A stretch of 64,000 nt of DNA, taken from the NCBI RefSeq assembly GCF_001457025.1, contig NZ_KQ758600.1, positions 372,001 through 436,000 on the forward strand. The letters run 5' to 3'. Below are positions 54,382 through 63,224 of this stretch, in pieces (positions within the stretch are counted from its first letter, which is position 1; the number at the start of each line of letters is the position of its first letter). Origin of the DNA: Pseudarthrobacter enclensis (GTDB taxonomy: Bacteria > Actinomycetota > Actinomycetes > Actinomycetales > Micrococcaceae). The notes below the pieces were generated by a model, which was not told where the DNA came from, did no database searches, and saw only the letters and a program-made list of their open reading frames with translations. The position numbers were made by a program, and so were the translations under genes.

Positions 54382-54618
54382 ATGGGCACCGAGATGGGCA
54401 TTGCCTTGGTTTTTGCAGCAGCGTTTGTCTGGATGGCTACGACGCTGGTCATCCTGTCCGCCATCGACAGGCCCGAGCGCAAGGCCCGGCGCCAGGAACG
54501 GCGTGAAATCCGCGCGGATGACCGCCGGCGCCGGATCGAATACCGGCCGGTTGCTCCGGGAACACGCCCAGGACCACGCAGCAGGCACCCGCGGACCCGC
54601 AGGCTGCGTCCGCACTAG
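54382..54618 (+). CDS. Small single-pass membrane protein, unknown
   Basis: Protein of 78 residues with one N-terminal transmembrane helix (about 5-27, GIALVFAAAFVWMATTLVIL) and a strongly basic cytoplasmic tail rich in Arg. TAAAAT lies exactly 6 bases before the ATG (54370-54375), which supports a real leaderless gene. It is not recognisable by family. Confidence 0.6.
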   Translation: MGTEMGIALVFAAAFVWMATTLVILSAIDRPERKARRQERREIRADDRRRRIEYRPVAPGTRPGPRSRHPRTRRLRPH

Positions 54619-54757
54619 TCGCACGAAGGCCGAAATATTTCCCGCCGGGAACACCGCGAAGAAAATCTCATGAAGTTTATCCATCAAAAGGACTTAGGTG
54701 GACTTTTACCCCTACGATGGTCTGGCATCACTCTGACAACCATTCCGGGGGGAATTC

Positions 54758-55258
54758 ATGAGCTATCCGCAATATCCGCACCAGCAACAGCAGCAGGCGT
54801 CTTACCAGCCCGGCGGCGAACCGCCCCTGTGGGCGCCCTACTACGGCGCCACCCTGCCCATCGCTGTCCGCCGGTTCTTCAAGAAGTACGCCACGTTCTC
54901 CGGCCGGGCCAGCCGGAGCGAATACTGGTGGTGGACGCTGGCCGCGTTCATTGTCAGTGTCGTCCTGAACATCATCATCCAGATGGGTGGCGCAGCCGGC
55001 GCCTCGGTATCCGCCAGCGGCACCGTGACGCCCGGTCCGGGGATCTTCGTAGGGGTCGCCTTGGCCCTCGTGTGGGCCCTGGCCACCATCGTGCCGTCCC
55101 TGGCGCTGCTAGTGCGCCGCCTGCATGACGTCAACATGAGCGGCTGGCTGGCACTGATCATCCTGGTGCCGTTCCTGGGCGCCCTTGCGCTGCTGGTTTT
55201 TGCCATCCTGCCGTCCAACCCGGCCGGGCAGCGCTACGACCAGCCCGCGGGTTACTGA
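54758..55258 (+). CDS. DUF805 membrane protein
   Basis: Protein of 166 residues. A ~30-residue Gln/Pro-rich start is followed by the DUF805 signature FFKKYATFSGRASRSEYWWW and about three to four transmembrane helices, ending with a conserved LHDVNMSGW. DUF805 has no established function. GGGGGG before the ATG is a strong ribosome site. Stand-alone gene. Confidence 0.9.
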   Translation: MSYPQYPHQQQQQASYQPGGEPPLWAPYYGATLPIAVRRFFKKYATFSGRASRSEYWWWTLAAFIVSVVLNIIIQMGGAAGASVSASGTVTPGPGIFVGVALALVWALATIVPSLALLVRRLHDVNMSGWLALIILVPFLGALALLVFAILPSNPAGQRYDQPAGY

Positions 55259-55278
55259 CCAGCCCGGCGTCAGCACAG

Positions 55279-55307
55279 AGGAGCCCGGCCAGTGCGGCCG
55301 GGCTCCT
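55279..55307. terminator. Terminator of the DUF805 gene
   Basis: AGGAGCCCGGCC / GGCCGGGCTCCT, 12-bp perfect stem with a 5-base loop, followed by TTGCGTTT. Confidence 0.8.
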
Positions 55308-55510
55308 TTGCGTTTAAGGGAAGGCCGGCGCCACGCCCCGTTGGCTGACGGCCCAGGCGGCGGAGCGGGCTGTAGCACTGCGTCACAGAACCGGCTGCTG
55401 CCGGGTGGCCGGCTTTCGCCGGGGCGGGTAGTCCACACCGACTGTGACCAACTGCACAGCGCCGAAGCAGCATGGGGCAAAGCTGTTGACCGCAAAGGGA
55501 CTTAAACGAA
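55308..55510. other. Intergenic DNA with nothing recognisable
   Basis: Between the DUF805 terminator and the tRNA terminator. I find no reading frame with support, no repeat and no clear promoter. Confidence 0.4.
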
Positions 55511-55549
55511 GGAAAGCCCCGGAAAATCACTGATTTTCCGGGGCTTTCC
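55511..55549. terminator. Terminator of tRNA-Leu
   Basis: Perfect 19-bp inverted repeat around one base at 55530, five bases past the tRNA 3' end on the minus strand. It contains A/T runs in the upper stem, unlike the GC-only hairpins elsewhere. Confidence 0.85.
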
Positions 55550-55554
55550 CATTG

Positions 55555-55637
55555 TGCGCGGAGGGGGACTTGAACCCCCACCCCCTTGCGAGGACTAGCA
55601 CCTCAAGCTAGCGCGTCTGCCATTCCGCCACCCGCGC
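55555..55637 (-). tRNA. tRNA-Leu (anticodon GAG)
   Basis: 83-base class II tRNA with a 7-bp acceptor stem (GCGCGGG with UCCGCGC), long variable arm and the T-loop block GGTTCAAGTCCCC. The anticodon loop TTGAGGT gives anticodon GAG (55602-55604), reading CUC and CUU. The 3' CCA is not encoded. Confidence 0.95.
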
Positions 55638-55803
55638 AGGTGGTATTCCGGAGCCGTCCACACCTTCCGGTGTTTCGCGCCTCTCCGAAGCAGCGAGAAA
55701 AACTCTAACACGACTTTCCGGGAACAACGAATCGGGCCGGATGGGTAGGCTGAGGGCAGCGGTTTCGCGCGCAAGCCAGTCATTCCCTATGAAGGAGCTT
55801 CCA

Positions 55804-57108
55804 ATGCCTGACGTCCTGCCCGAGGATGAAGTTGTCCGGATCTGCCAGGAACTCATCCGCATCGACACGTCCAACTACGGGGACGGTTCAGGTCCGGGGG
55901 AGCGGGCGGCGGCAGAGTACGTTGCGGGCCTGATCAACGAGGTCGGGCTGGAGGCCGAGCTCTTCGAATCGGAGCCGGGGCGCGCCAACGTCGTCACCCG
56001 CATGGCCGGCGAAGACCCGTCCGCCAGCGCCCTCGTGGTCCACGGCCACCTTGATGTGGTTCCCGCACTCCGCGACCAGTGGACGGTGGACCCGTTCGGC
56101 GCTGAGCTGAAGGACGGGTTGATCTGGGGCCGGGGCGCCGTGGACATGAAGGACATGGACGCGATGATCCTTTCGGTGCTGCGCAGCTTCGCCAGGGAGG
56201 GCCGGAAGCCCAAGCGGGACATCATCTTCGCGTTCTTCGCCGATGAGGAGGCGGGCGGAAAATACGGTGCACGCTATGCCGTGGACAACCGCCCCGAACT
56301 CTTTGAAGGCGCCACGGAGGCCATCTCCGAAGTGGGTGGCTTCTCCGCCACCATCGGAGGCCAGCGCACCTATCTCCTGCAGACGGCTGAAAAGGGCATC
56401 TCCTGGCTCCGGCTCGTGGCGCACGGCCGGGCCGGACACGGCTCACAGATCAACACCGACAACGCCGTGACCCGCCTTGCCGCTGCTGTGACCCGCATCG
56501 GCGAATACAAATGGCCCATCGAACTGACGCCCACCACGCGGCAGTTCCTGGACGGCGTCACCGAGCTCACCGGCGTTGAGTTCGACGCCGACAATCCGGA
56601 CCTCCTGCTCAACCAGCTGGGCACCGTGGCCCGTTTTGTCGGTGCCACTTTGCAGAACACCACCAATCCCACCCTCCTCAAGGGCGGCTACAAGCACAAC
56701 GTCATCCCCGAGTCCGCAGAGGCCCTGGTGGACTGCCGGACCCTGCCCGGCCAGGAGCAGCAGGTCCTGGAGATCGTCCGTGAACTGGCCGGTAACGGCG
56801 TGGACGTCAGCTACGTCCACAACGACGTCTCGCTGGAGGTCCCCTTCGCCGGAAACCTCGTGGACTCCATGATCGATGCGCTCCACAAGGAGGATCCCGG
56901 TGCGAAGGTCCTGCCGTACACCCTCTCCGGCGGCACGGACAACAAGTCGCTGAGCCGCCTGGGCATCACCGGCTATGGATTTGCACCGCTGATGCTTCCG
57001 GACGACCTCGATTTCACCGGCATGTTCCATGGCGTGGACGAACGGGTCCCCGCCGAATCGCTGAGATTCGGTGCCCGCGTGCTGGACACCCTGCTCACCA
57101 ACTACTGA
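55804..57108 (+). CDS. M20 family dipeptidase/metallopeptidase
   Basis: Zinc-dependent peptidase of 434 residues, close in layout to M20/M25/M40 dipeptidases. The first metal motif is VVHGHLDVVPA, the second is WGRGAVDMKDMDA, and the Glu pair DEEAGGKYG carries the catalytic base and a metal ligand. A lid domain with HGRAGHGSQ occupies the middle. AAGGAG precedes the ATG. It begins an operon with the acyl-CoA dehydrogenase 10 bases downstream. Confidence 0.92.
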   Translation: MPDVLPEDEVVRICQELIRIDTSNYGDGSGPGERAAAEYVAGLINEVGLEAELFESEPGRANVVTRMAGEDPSASALVVHGHLDVVPALRDQWTVDPFGAELKDGLIWGRGAVDMKDMDAMILSVLRSFAREGRKPKRDIIFAFFADEEAGGKYGARYAVDNRPELFEGATEAISEVGGFSATIGGQRTYLLQTAEKGISWLRLVAHGRAGHGSQINTDNAVTRLAAAVTRIGEYKWPIELTPTTRQFLDGVTELTGVEFDADNPDLLLNQLGTVARFVGATLQNTTNPTLLKGGYKHNVIPESAEALVDCRTLPGQEQQVLEIVRELAGNGVDVSYVHNDVSLEVPFAGNLVDSMIDALHKEDPGAKVLPYTLSGGTDNKSLSRLGITGYGFAPLMLPDDLDFTGMFHGVDERVPAESLRFGARVLDTLLTNY

Positions 57109-57118
57109 CGGGACCGCC

Positions 57119-58279
57119 ATGACGCCGGAGGAAGTGCTCCCGGACGCGCTGCTGGAACGTCTCCGCGGCCGGGCAGCCGACTACGACCGGAAGAACGCCT
57201 TCTTCCACGAGGACCTGCAGGACCTGGCCGCCGCAGGCTACCTGAAGCTGTTCGTGCCAACGTCCGACGGCGGCCTGGGCCTTGGCCTCGCAGCGGCGGC
57301 GCACTGCCAACGCAGGCTGGCAACGGCTGCCCCGGCCACCGCCCTGGCCGTCAACATGCACCTTGTCTGGACCGGCGTCGCGCACGTCCTCCAGGCCCGG
57401 GGCGACACCTCACTGGCTTTCGTCCTTGCCGAGGCCGGGCAGGGCGAGGTCTTTGCGTTCGGAAACTCCGAAGCAGGCAACGACTCGGTGCTGTTCGATT
57501 CCCGTACGGTGGCTGTCCCGCTGCCCGGCGGCGGCTACTCCTTCACCGGCACCAAGATCTTCACCAGTCTCTCGCCGGCATGGACCCGGCTGGGCATCTT
57601 CGGCAAGGACCCGGGGGCGCGGGACGGGGCCGGGGAACTGGTCCACGGGTTTATCACCCGGGAAACCGGCGGCTACCGCATCCTCGACGACTGGGACACC
57701 CTGGGCATGCGGGCCAGCCAGTCCAACACCACGGTCCTGGAAGGGGCTGAGGTGCCGGCCAACCGGATCTTCCGGAAGCTGCCGGTAGGGCCCAATGCCG
57801 ACCCGCTGATCTTCGCCATCTTTGCCTGCTTCGAAACGCTGCTCGCAGCCGTCTATACGGGGCTGGGGGAGAGGGCCCTCACCCTCGGCGTTGACCATGC
57901 GAAGCGGCGCACCTCGTTTAAGAACGGTGGCCGAAGCTACGCACAGGACCCGGACATCCGGTGGAAAGTCGCCGAGGCTGCCATGGCCATGGACAACCTG
58001 TACCCGCAGCTGGCCGCCGTCGCGGCCGACGTCGACGCCCTGACCGACCACGGACCGCTGTGGTTCCCCAAGCTCGTGGGGCTCAAAGTCAACGCCACCG
58101 AGACGGCCCGCCGCGTCGTGGACCTCGCCATCAGGGTCAGCGGGGGGTCGAGCTACTTCCGCGGATCTGAGCTGGAACGGCTCTACCGCGACGTTCTGGC
58201 CGGCATGTTCCACCCGTCGGATGACGAATCAGCCCACAACACGGTGGCAAACGCCTGGCTGGGACCGCTGGATAATTAG
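57119..58279 (+). CDS. Acyl-CoA dehydrogenase family protein
   Basis: Flavoprotein of 386 residues. The N-terminal helices are followed by the middle beta domain with FTGTKIFTS and the C-terminal helical domain ending RGSELERLYRDVLAGMFHPS. The canonical TE(T/Q)G and catalytic Glu motifs are unclear, resembling members that act as monooxygenases or desulfurases as well as true dehydrogenases. Substrate unknown. Co-transcribed with the M20 peptidase. Confidence 0.85.
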   Translation: MTPEEVLPDALLERLRGRAADYDRKNAFFHEDLQDLAAAGYLKLFVPTSDGGLGLGLAAAAHCQRRLATAAPATALAVNMHLVWTGVAHVLQARGDTSLAFVLAEAGQGEVFAFGNSEAGNDSVLFDSRTVAVPLPGGGYSFTGTKIFTSLSPAWTRLGIFGKDPGARDGAGELVHGFITRETGGYRILDDWDTLGMRASQSNTTVLEGAEVPANRIFRKLPVGPNADPLIFAIFACFETLLAAVYTGLGERALTLGVDHAKRRTSFKNGGRSYAQDPDIRWKVAEAAMAMDNLYPQLAAVAADVDALTDHGPLWFPKLVGLKVNATETARRVVDLAIRVSGGSSYFRGSELERLYRDVLAGMFHPSDDESAHNTVANAWLGPLDN

Positions 58280-58300
58280 GCGGTCCGCCAGGCGGCGCTT

Positions 58301-58345
58301 CCTGGACGGTCCGCTGGACGGTGTTTCCTAGACGGTCCGCTGGAC
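58301..58345. repeat. 26-base tandem duplication at the end of the DUF5703 gene
   Basis: CCTGGACGGTCCGCTGGAC (58301-58319) recurs as CCTAGACGGTCCGCTGGAC (58327-58345), 18 of 19 identical, 26 bases apart. The second copy contains the DUF5703 stop codon on the minus strand. Confidence 0.7.
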
Positions 58346-58561
58346 CTGCATCACCCGGCGGCGGAGCCAGAACCGCCGGCCACCGCCCAGGTACAGCTTG
58401 CTGCGCTCCAGCTCCCACTTGCCGTACTCGGAATGTTCCACTAGGCGGCGGCGCGCTTCAGGCAGGGATTCGTTGGGACTGACCGTCAGTACGAGGTATT
58501 CGTACTGCCTCAAATAATCCCGTTCCCGCTGGACCGAGCTGGTGAGAAATTGTTCCTTCAT
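58328..58561 (-). CDS. DUF5703 protein
   Basis: Small basic protein of 77 residues conserved among actinobacteria. It reads MKEQFLTSSVQRERDYLRQYEY at the start (ERDYEYLVLTV-type core) and ends in an Arg-rich WLRRRVMQVQRTV. Function unknown. GGAGA lies just before the ATG. Its promoter region overlaps that of the divergent acidic protein gene. Confidence 0.82.
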   Translation of the reverse strand: MKEQFLTSSVQRERDYLRQYEYLVLTVSPNESLPEARRRLVEHSEYGKWELERSKLYLGGGRRFWLRRRVMQVQRTV

Positions 58562-58600
58562 TGCTCTCCATTTTCGTCCTTTTCCGGCTAACGTGAAGTC

Positions 58601-58867
58601 ATGAGCATCGATCCGCGTGTCGCGCTTTCGTCCCTGACCACCGCTTTGGAAGAACACCTTATAGCAGCATCGAACCGGCGCGGAGACGGTGACCCCTCCG
58701 TCGAGGCGGCTTTTTTCGCAGTGGCAGATGCGTTCGAAGTGTACGAGGACGCACTCTACGAGGCCTACAACGAAGTCACCCCGCTTCAGGTCTTTGATGA
58801 TGAGGATGACGAGGACGAGGAAAGCGACGTGGACGACGACGAGGACCTGGAGATCGTCGAGGAATAG
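58601..58867 (+). CDS. Small acidic protein, unknown
   Basis: Protein of 88 residues. The first ~60 residues are helical (ALSSLTTALEEHL, AVADAFEVYEDALYEAYNE) and the last ~25 are almost all Asp and Glu. TAACGT lies 6 bases before the ATG (58589-58594), supporting a real leaderless gene. The acidic tail may contact a basic partner, perhaps nucleic-acid-binding, but there is no evidence for any particular one. It is divergent from DUF5703. Confidence 0.75.
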   Translation: MSIDPRVALSSLTTALEEHLIAASNRRGDGDPSVEAAFFAVADAFEVYEDALYEAYNEVTPLQVFDDEDDEDEESDVDDDEDLEIVEE

Positions 58868-58938
58868 CTCCCGCGCAACGCCCCGGAAAGATCGGCGCCC
58901 ATAGCCGTTACTGCCCCTGGAATTCCGCGGGCACGGGG

Positions 58939-59874
58939 CTACTGCGGGGCAGACACGTCCTCGAGGGCACGGGAGATTTCCGGCGGCAGCGGGTTCAGTT
59001 GCGCTTCGAGGGTTTCCTTCAGCTGGACGGGTGTCCTGGGGCCCACGACGGCGGTTGCCACACCGTGCTGCGACAGGACCCAGCTCAGGGACACATCCTG
59101 GGGCGTCCGGCCCAGGCCCTTGGCGGCCGTGCACACCGCTTCGACTGTCCGGGATGGCTTCTCCGCAAGATACGGCTCCACGGATGCCGCCCCGACACCC
59201 GCTGCCCCCCGCGAATCCGACGGAATGCCACCCCGGTACTTGCCCGTGAGGACACCGCGTCCCAGCGGTGCGCAGGCCATCAGGCCCAGGCCCGCGTCCT
59301 CGATGGACGGGATCAGCTCGGACTCGGGAGAACGGCGCACCAAGGAGTACTCGGCCTGGGAGGCCACCAACGGGAACCCGGCCAGCACCGCCGCCTTGGC
59401 CACCTGCCAGCCGCTGTAGTTGGACACCCCCGCGTAACGGGCACGTCCGCTGCGGACAGCGAACTCCATGGCGGACAGCGTCTCCTCCAGCGGAACATTC
59501 GGGTCCCAGGCCTCAGCGAACCAGATATCGACGTAGTCCGTCCCCAGGCGCGCAAGGCTGGCATCGAGACCGGTGAGCATCGCGTTGCGTGAGGTATCGA
59601 CGCCGCGCCGGCCATCCGGCGTCGTCATGCCCGCCTTGGTGGAGATCGTCACGCCGGTCCTGGACACCACGTCGCCCAGGAGTGATCCGAGCAGCGCCTC
59701 GGAGCGCCCGTCCGCGTAGGACGCCGCAGTGTCGACGTGCCGGCCGCCGGCGGCGAGGAAGATCCGCAGCAGTTCCGAGGCATCCTGTTCGTCTGTTTCG
59801 GTGCCCCACGTCATGGTGCCAAGTGACAAGGCTGAAACCCGCAACCCACTGTTGCCGACGTAACGCTGCTGCAT
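58939..59874 (-). CDS. Aldo/keto reductase with Glu in place of catalytic His
   Basis: TIM-barrel NADPH reductase of 311 residues. The catalytic Asp48 and Tyr53 lie in VDTAASYADG and Lys80 in ISTKAG. The position of the catalytic His is Glu121 (IWFAEAWDP). The C-terminal cofactor stretch AVVGPRTPVQLKE is intact. AKR1D steroid 5-beta-reductases carry the same His-to-Glu change, so reduction of a C=C bond is possible. ATG 59874 is 7 bases after TAAGCT, so transcription is probably leaderless. Confidence 0.9.
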   Translation of the reverse strand: MQQRYVGNSGLRVSALSLGTMTWGTETDEQDASELLRIFLAAGGRHVDTAASYADGRSEALLGSLLGDVVSRTGVTISTKAGMTTPDGRRGVDTSRNAMLTGLDASLARLGTDYVDIWFAEAWDPNVPLEETLSAMEFAVRSGRARYAGVSNYSGWQVAKAAVLAGFPLVASQAEYSLVRRSPESELIPSIEDAGLGLMACAPLGRGVLTGKYRGGIPSDSRGAAGVGAASVEPYLAEKPSRTVEAVCTAAKGLGRTPQDVSLSWVLSQHGVATAVVGPRTPVQLKETLEAQLNPLPPEISRALEDVSAPQ

Positions 59875-59914
59875 AGCAGCTAGCTTACGGGCAGAACCAC
59901 CCTGGCCCATGCCG

Positions 59915-59920
59915 TAGGGT
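59915..59920 (+). promoter_or_regulatory. Predicted -10 box for uppP
   Basis: TAGGGT, 6 bases before the GTG start of uppP, giving a leaderless transcript. It is back to back with the TAAGCT box (59882-59887, minus strand) of the aldo/keto reductase. Confidence 0.55.
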
Positions 59921-59926
59921 CTTAGC

Positions 59927-60760
59927 GTGAACTGGTTTGAAGCGGCCCTGCTGGGCCTTGTGCAGGGACTGACCGAATTTCTACCGATTTCATCAAGTGC
60001 GCACCTGCGGATCGTGGGGCAATTCCTCCCCAATGCCGACGACCCCGGTGCCGCCTTCACCGCCATCACCCAGCTGGGTACGGAAACCGCTGTGCTTGTC
60101 TACTTCTGGCGGGACATCGTCAGGATCATCAAGGCGTGGGCAGGGTCCCTCACCGGCAAGGTATCGCGGCAGGACCCGGACGCCAGGATGGGCTGGCTGG
60201 TGATCCTTGGCAGCCTCCCCATCATCGTCCTGGGCCTGCTGTTCCAGGACCAGATCGAATCGGTGCTGCGGAGCATGTGGATCGTGGCCACCATGCTGAT
60301 TGTCTTCGGCCTGATCCTGGCCGTCGCCGACGCCGTGGGGAAGCAGCAGCGGGACCTCACACAGCTCACCTACAAGCACGGCATCCTGTACGGCCTCGCC
60401 CAGGCCATGGCCCTGATTCCCGGCGTTTCCCGCTCCGGCGGCACCATCACCGCAGGCCTGCTCATGGGGTACACCCGTGAAGCCGCAGCCCGGTACTCCT
60501 TCCTGCTGGCCATCCCCGCCGTGTTCGGCAGCGGCCTCTACCAGCTCTACAAGGTGGTGTCCAAGGACGGGATCTCCGGCCCTTACGGGCTGCCGGAGAC
60601 CGCCCTGGCCACCGTCATCGCCTTCGTGGTGGGCTACGTCATCATCGGCTGGTTCCTGAAGTTTGTGTCCACCCGCAGCTACCGGCTGTTTGTCTGGTAC
60701 CGGATTCTCCTGGGACTGGCGCTGTACCTGCTTCTCGGTTTCGGCGTCATCAGCGCCTAG
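59927..60760 (+). CDS. uppP: Undecaprenyl-diphosphatase UppP
   Basis: Membrane enzyme of 277 residues that recycles undecaprenyl pyrophosphate, the lipid carrier for peptidoglycan, and can confer bacitracin tolerance. The catalytic motifs are [15 protein letters not shown] near residue 14 and [10 protein letters not shown] near residue 165. Seven to eight hydrophobic helices are visible. The mshC gene begins 15 bases after its stop. The uppP-mshC-PAC2 neighbourhood resembles M. tuberculosis Rv2125-Rv2136c. Confidence 0.95.
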   Translation: MNWFEAALLGLVQGLTEFLPISSSAHLRIVGQFLPNADDPGAAFTAITQLGTETAVLVYFWRDIVRIIKAWAGSLTGKVSRQDPDARMGWLVILGSLPIIVLGLLFQDQIESVLRSMWIVATMLIVFGLILAVADAVGKQQRDLTQLTYKHGILYGLAQAMALIPGVSRSGGTITAGLLMGYTREAAARYSFLLAIPAVFGSGLYQLYKVVSKDGISGPYGLPETALATVIAFVVGYVIIGWFLKFVSTRSYRLFVWYRILLGLALYLLLGFGVISA

Positions 60761-60775
60761 CACTAGGCTTGGTCT

Positions 60776-62053
60776 GTGAAATCCTGGACTTCCCGCCCCG
60801 TTCCAAACCTGCCCGGCACCATGCCTGCCATCCGCTTGTTCGATACCGCAGCAGGCCGCGAGGTGGTGCTGGAGTCCGGCCCCCGGGCGTCAATGTACGT
60901 CTGCGGCATCACACCGTATGACGCCACCCACATGGGCCACGCTGCCAGTTACGTCGCCTTCGACCTGCTCAACCGCGCCTGGCGGGATGCAGGCCAGGAC
61001 GTCTCCTACGTGCAGAACGTCACTGACGTGGATGACCCGCTCCTGGAACGCGCCACCGCCACCAACGTCGACTGGCAGGAACTGGCCCAAAGCCAGATCG
61101 AACTGTTCCAGACCGACATGGAGGCACTCAACGTCCTGTCTCCGGACCACTACGTCGGTGCCGTGGAATCGATAGACCTCATCGTTCCGGAGGTGGAACG
61201 GCTCGTCAGCCAGGGCCTGGCCTACCGCGTGCCGGGTACCAACGGCGAACCGGACGGAGACGTCTACTACGACGTCGAAGCGGCGGGGAAGCAGTCAGTT
61301 GCCCCGGACGCGTGGAGCCTGGGCTCCATCTCCGGACTGTCCGAGAGCGAAATGCTTGAGCTGTTCGCCGAACGCGGCGGCGATCCCGGCCGTGCCGGCA
61401 AGCGGCAGGCCCTCGATCCGCTGCTCTGGCGCGTGGCGCGGGACGGCGAGCCGCACTGGCCCGGCGGCAGCCTCGGCGACGGCAGGCCGGGCTGGCACAT
61501 CGAGTGCACCGTGATCGCACAGAAGTACCTGCCCGCTCCCTTCACGGTCCAGGGCGGCGGCTCCGACCTGATCTTCCCCCACCATGAGATGGGCGCCGGC
61601 CACGCGTATTCCCTGGCCGGCGTGCCCCTCGCCAAGCATTATGCCCACGCCGGCATGGTGGGTCTGGATGGCGAGAAGATGAGCAAATCCAAGGGCAACC
61701 TGGTGCTGGTGTCCAGGCTCCGTGCCGCGGGGGAGGACCCCGCCGCCATCCGCTTGGCCATCCTGGCCCACCACTACCGGTCCGACTGGTCCTGGACGGA
61801 CGAAGGGTTCGCCGCCGCGAAAGCGGACCTGGCCTCTTGGCGCCGGGCGCTCGATCATGCCCCCGAAAGTTCGGCAGCGCCGCTGCTCGACGAGATGCGG
61901 GCAGCGCTGGCCGCCGACCTGGATGCCCCCGCAGCGGTCGCTGCCGTCTCCCGGTGGGCGCGCCGTGCGAACGACGGCGGCACGCCGGCAAGTGCCGCAG
62001 ACCAGGCCCTGGTGCGGGACGCCGTCGACGCCCTGCTGGGTATCCGGCTTTAG
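60776..62053 (+). CDS. mshC: Mycothiol ligase MshC
   Basis: Cysteine:glucosaminyl-inositol ligase of 425 residues, a cysteinyl-tRNA synthetase relative that makes Cys-GlcN-Ins for mycothiol. The zinc Cys43 is in YVCGITPYD, the HIGH-like motif is THMGH, the second zinc Cys and following His are in HIECTV and FPHHEM, and KMSKS is near residue 302. It lacks the tRNA-binding domain of CysS. It shows that the cell makes mycothiol. GTG 60776 is 6 bases after TAGGCT (60764-60769), within the uppP tail region. Confidence 0.96.
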   Translation: MKSWTSRPVPNLPGTMPAIRLFDTAAGREVVLESGPRASMYVCGITPYDATHMGHAASYVAFDLLNRAWRDAGQDVSYVQNVTDVDDPLLERATATNVDWQELAQSQIELFQTDMEALNVLSPDHYVGAVESIDLIVPEVERLVSQGLAYRVPGTNGEPDGDVYYDVEAAGKQSVAPDAWSLGSISGLSESEMLELFAERGGDPGRAGKRQALDPLLWRVARDGEPHWPGGSLGDGRPGWHIECTVIAQKYLPAPFTVQGGGSDLIFPHHEMGAGHAYSLAGVPLAKHYAHAGMVGLDGEKMSKSKGNLVLVSRLRAAGEDPAAIRLAILAHHYRSDWSWTDEGFAAAKADLASWRRALDHAPESSAAPLLDEMRAALAADLDAPAAVAAVSRWARRANDGGTPASAADQALVRDAVDALLGIRL

Positions 62054-62095
62054 TCCAGGCGCCGCCCGTCTGCGGCGTACGTGCAGTCCTTAACG

Positions 62096-62138
62096 GAGCA
62101 GGGGCCAGGCCGGGAATGACCCGGCCTGGCCCCTGCTC
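62096..62138. terminator. Bidirectional terminator after mshC
   Basis: Perfect 19-bp inverted repeat with an AATGA loop, between convergent mshC and the PAC2 gene, followed by TTTCTTC on the plus strand, the nearest thing to a U-tract in this window. Confidence 0.88.
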
Positions 62139-62167
62139 TTTCTTCAAGACATCAGGCCCGCAGCTGG

Positions 62168-63073
62168 TCAGGGCCTGTCCTGGCCGCGGCGCTTGAGGTA
62201 ACGCTCGAACTCGCGGGCTATCGATTCCCCGGTGGCCTCCGGAAGGTCCGCCGTATCTTTGGCCTCCTCCAGTTGCCGCACATACGCAGCAATTTCCGGG
62301 TCTTCAGTGGCGAGCTCATCAACCCCGCGCTCCCATGCATCCGCTTCCTCCGCCAGTTCATGCGTGTCCAGCGGAACCTGCAGCAGTTCCTCAATGCGGT
62401 GCAGGAGCGCCAGCTGGGCCTTGGGGGACGGGGCCTGTGCGACGTAATGCGGTACGGCGGCCCACAGCGAAACCGTGGGAAGGCCGGCCAGGAGCGCCAC
62501 CTCTGAAAGGACTCCCACAATCCCTACCGGCCCCTCATACTGTGAGGCCTCGAGGTTCATGCGCTCCCGCAACGGGGCATCGTCCGATGAGGTGCTCACG
62601 GGAATGGGGCGGCTGTGCGGCACATCGGCCAGCAGGGCGCCCACCAGGATCACGTAGTCCACGTTCAGTGCCTCGGCGTGGACCAGCAGTTCGGCCGTGT
62701 AGGCACGCCATTTATAGGACGGCTCGGTTCCCTGGACGAAGATCACGTCCACGTTGGAGTTGGGGGCGCTGGCTTTGTAGATGCGCGTGGAAGGCCACTT
62801 GATCTTCCGTTCTCCCGCGGCATTCCTGCGCACCGTGGGACGGGTGAACTGGAAGTCGTAATACTCGTCGGCATCAATGGATGCCACCTTCTTGCCGCCC
62901 CAGAGCTTATTCAGGTAGCGCAGCGAATCGCTGGCGGCTTCCCCGGCATCGTTCCAGCCTTCAAAGGCGGCAAGCATCACCGTCACGCGCTGTCCACCGG
63001 CCACTGGCTGCAGGAACCGCTCCCGTTCGGGCCCGGCACCTGTGTCGGCGGTGTCTCCCTCGAAGCTATTCAT
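62168..63073 (-). CDS. PAC2 family protein
   Basis: Protein of 301 residues with the PAC2 fold of proteasome assembly chaperones. Blocks are AAFEGWNDAGEAAS near residue 33, FVQGTEPSYKW, and VSLWAAVPHYVAQAPSPKA. Actinobacterial members are abundant beside mshC, but a role in proteasome assembly is not proven for them. ATG 63073 is 6 bases after TAGGGT (63080-63085). It is convergent with mshC and divergent from the HAD gene. Confidence 0.9.
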   Translation of the reverse strand: MNSFEGDTADTGAGPERERFLQPVAGGQRVTVMLAAFEGWNDAGEAASDSLRYLNKLWGGKKVASIDADEYYDFQFTRPTVRRNAAGERKIKWPSTRIYKASAPNSNVDVIFVQGTEPSYKWRAYTAELLVHAEALNVDYVILVGALLADVPHSRPIPVSTSSDDAPLRERMNLEASQYEGPVGIVGVLSEVALLAGLPTVSLWAAVPHYVAQAPSPKAQLALLHRIEELLQVPLDTHELAEEADAWERGVDELATEDPEIAAYVRQLEEAKDTADLPEATGESIAREFERYLKRRGQDRP

Positions 63074-63224
63074 TCCATCACCCTACGTCCAAGGAGCACG
63101 CGCGTGCAGTGAATGAAGCGCCGGAAAAGCCGCAGTGCCCGCGCTGAAGGGCGGGCTGCGGCCAGTATTCGCCAAGGGCGTAGCCCACAGGGACCGTCCA
63201 GCAAGTCCCCGTAAACTGGTCAGC

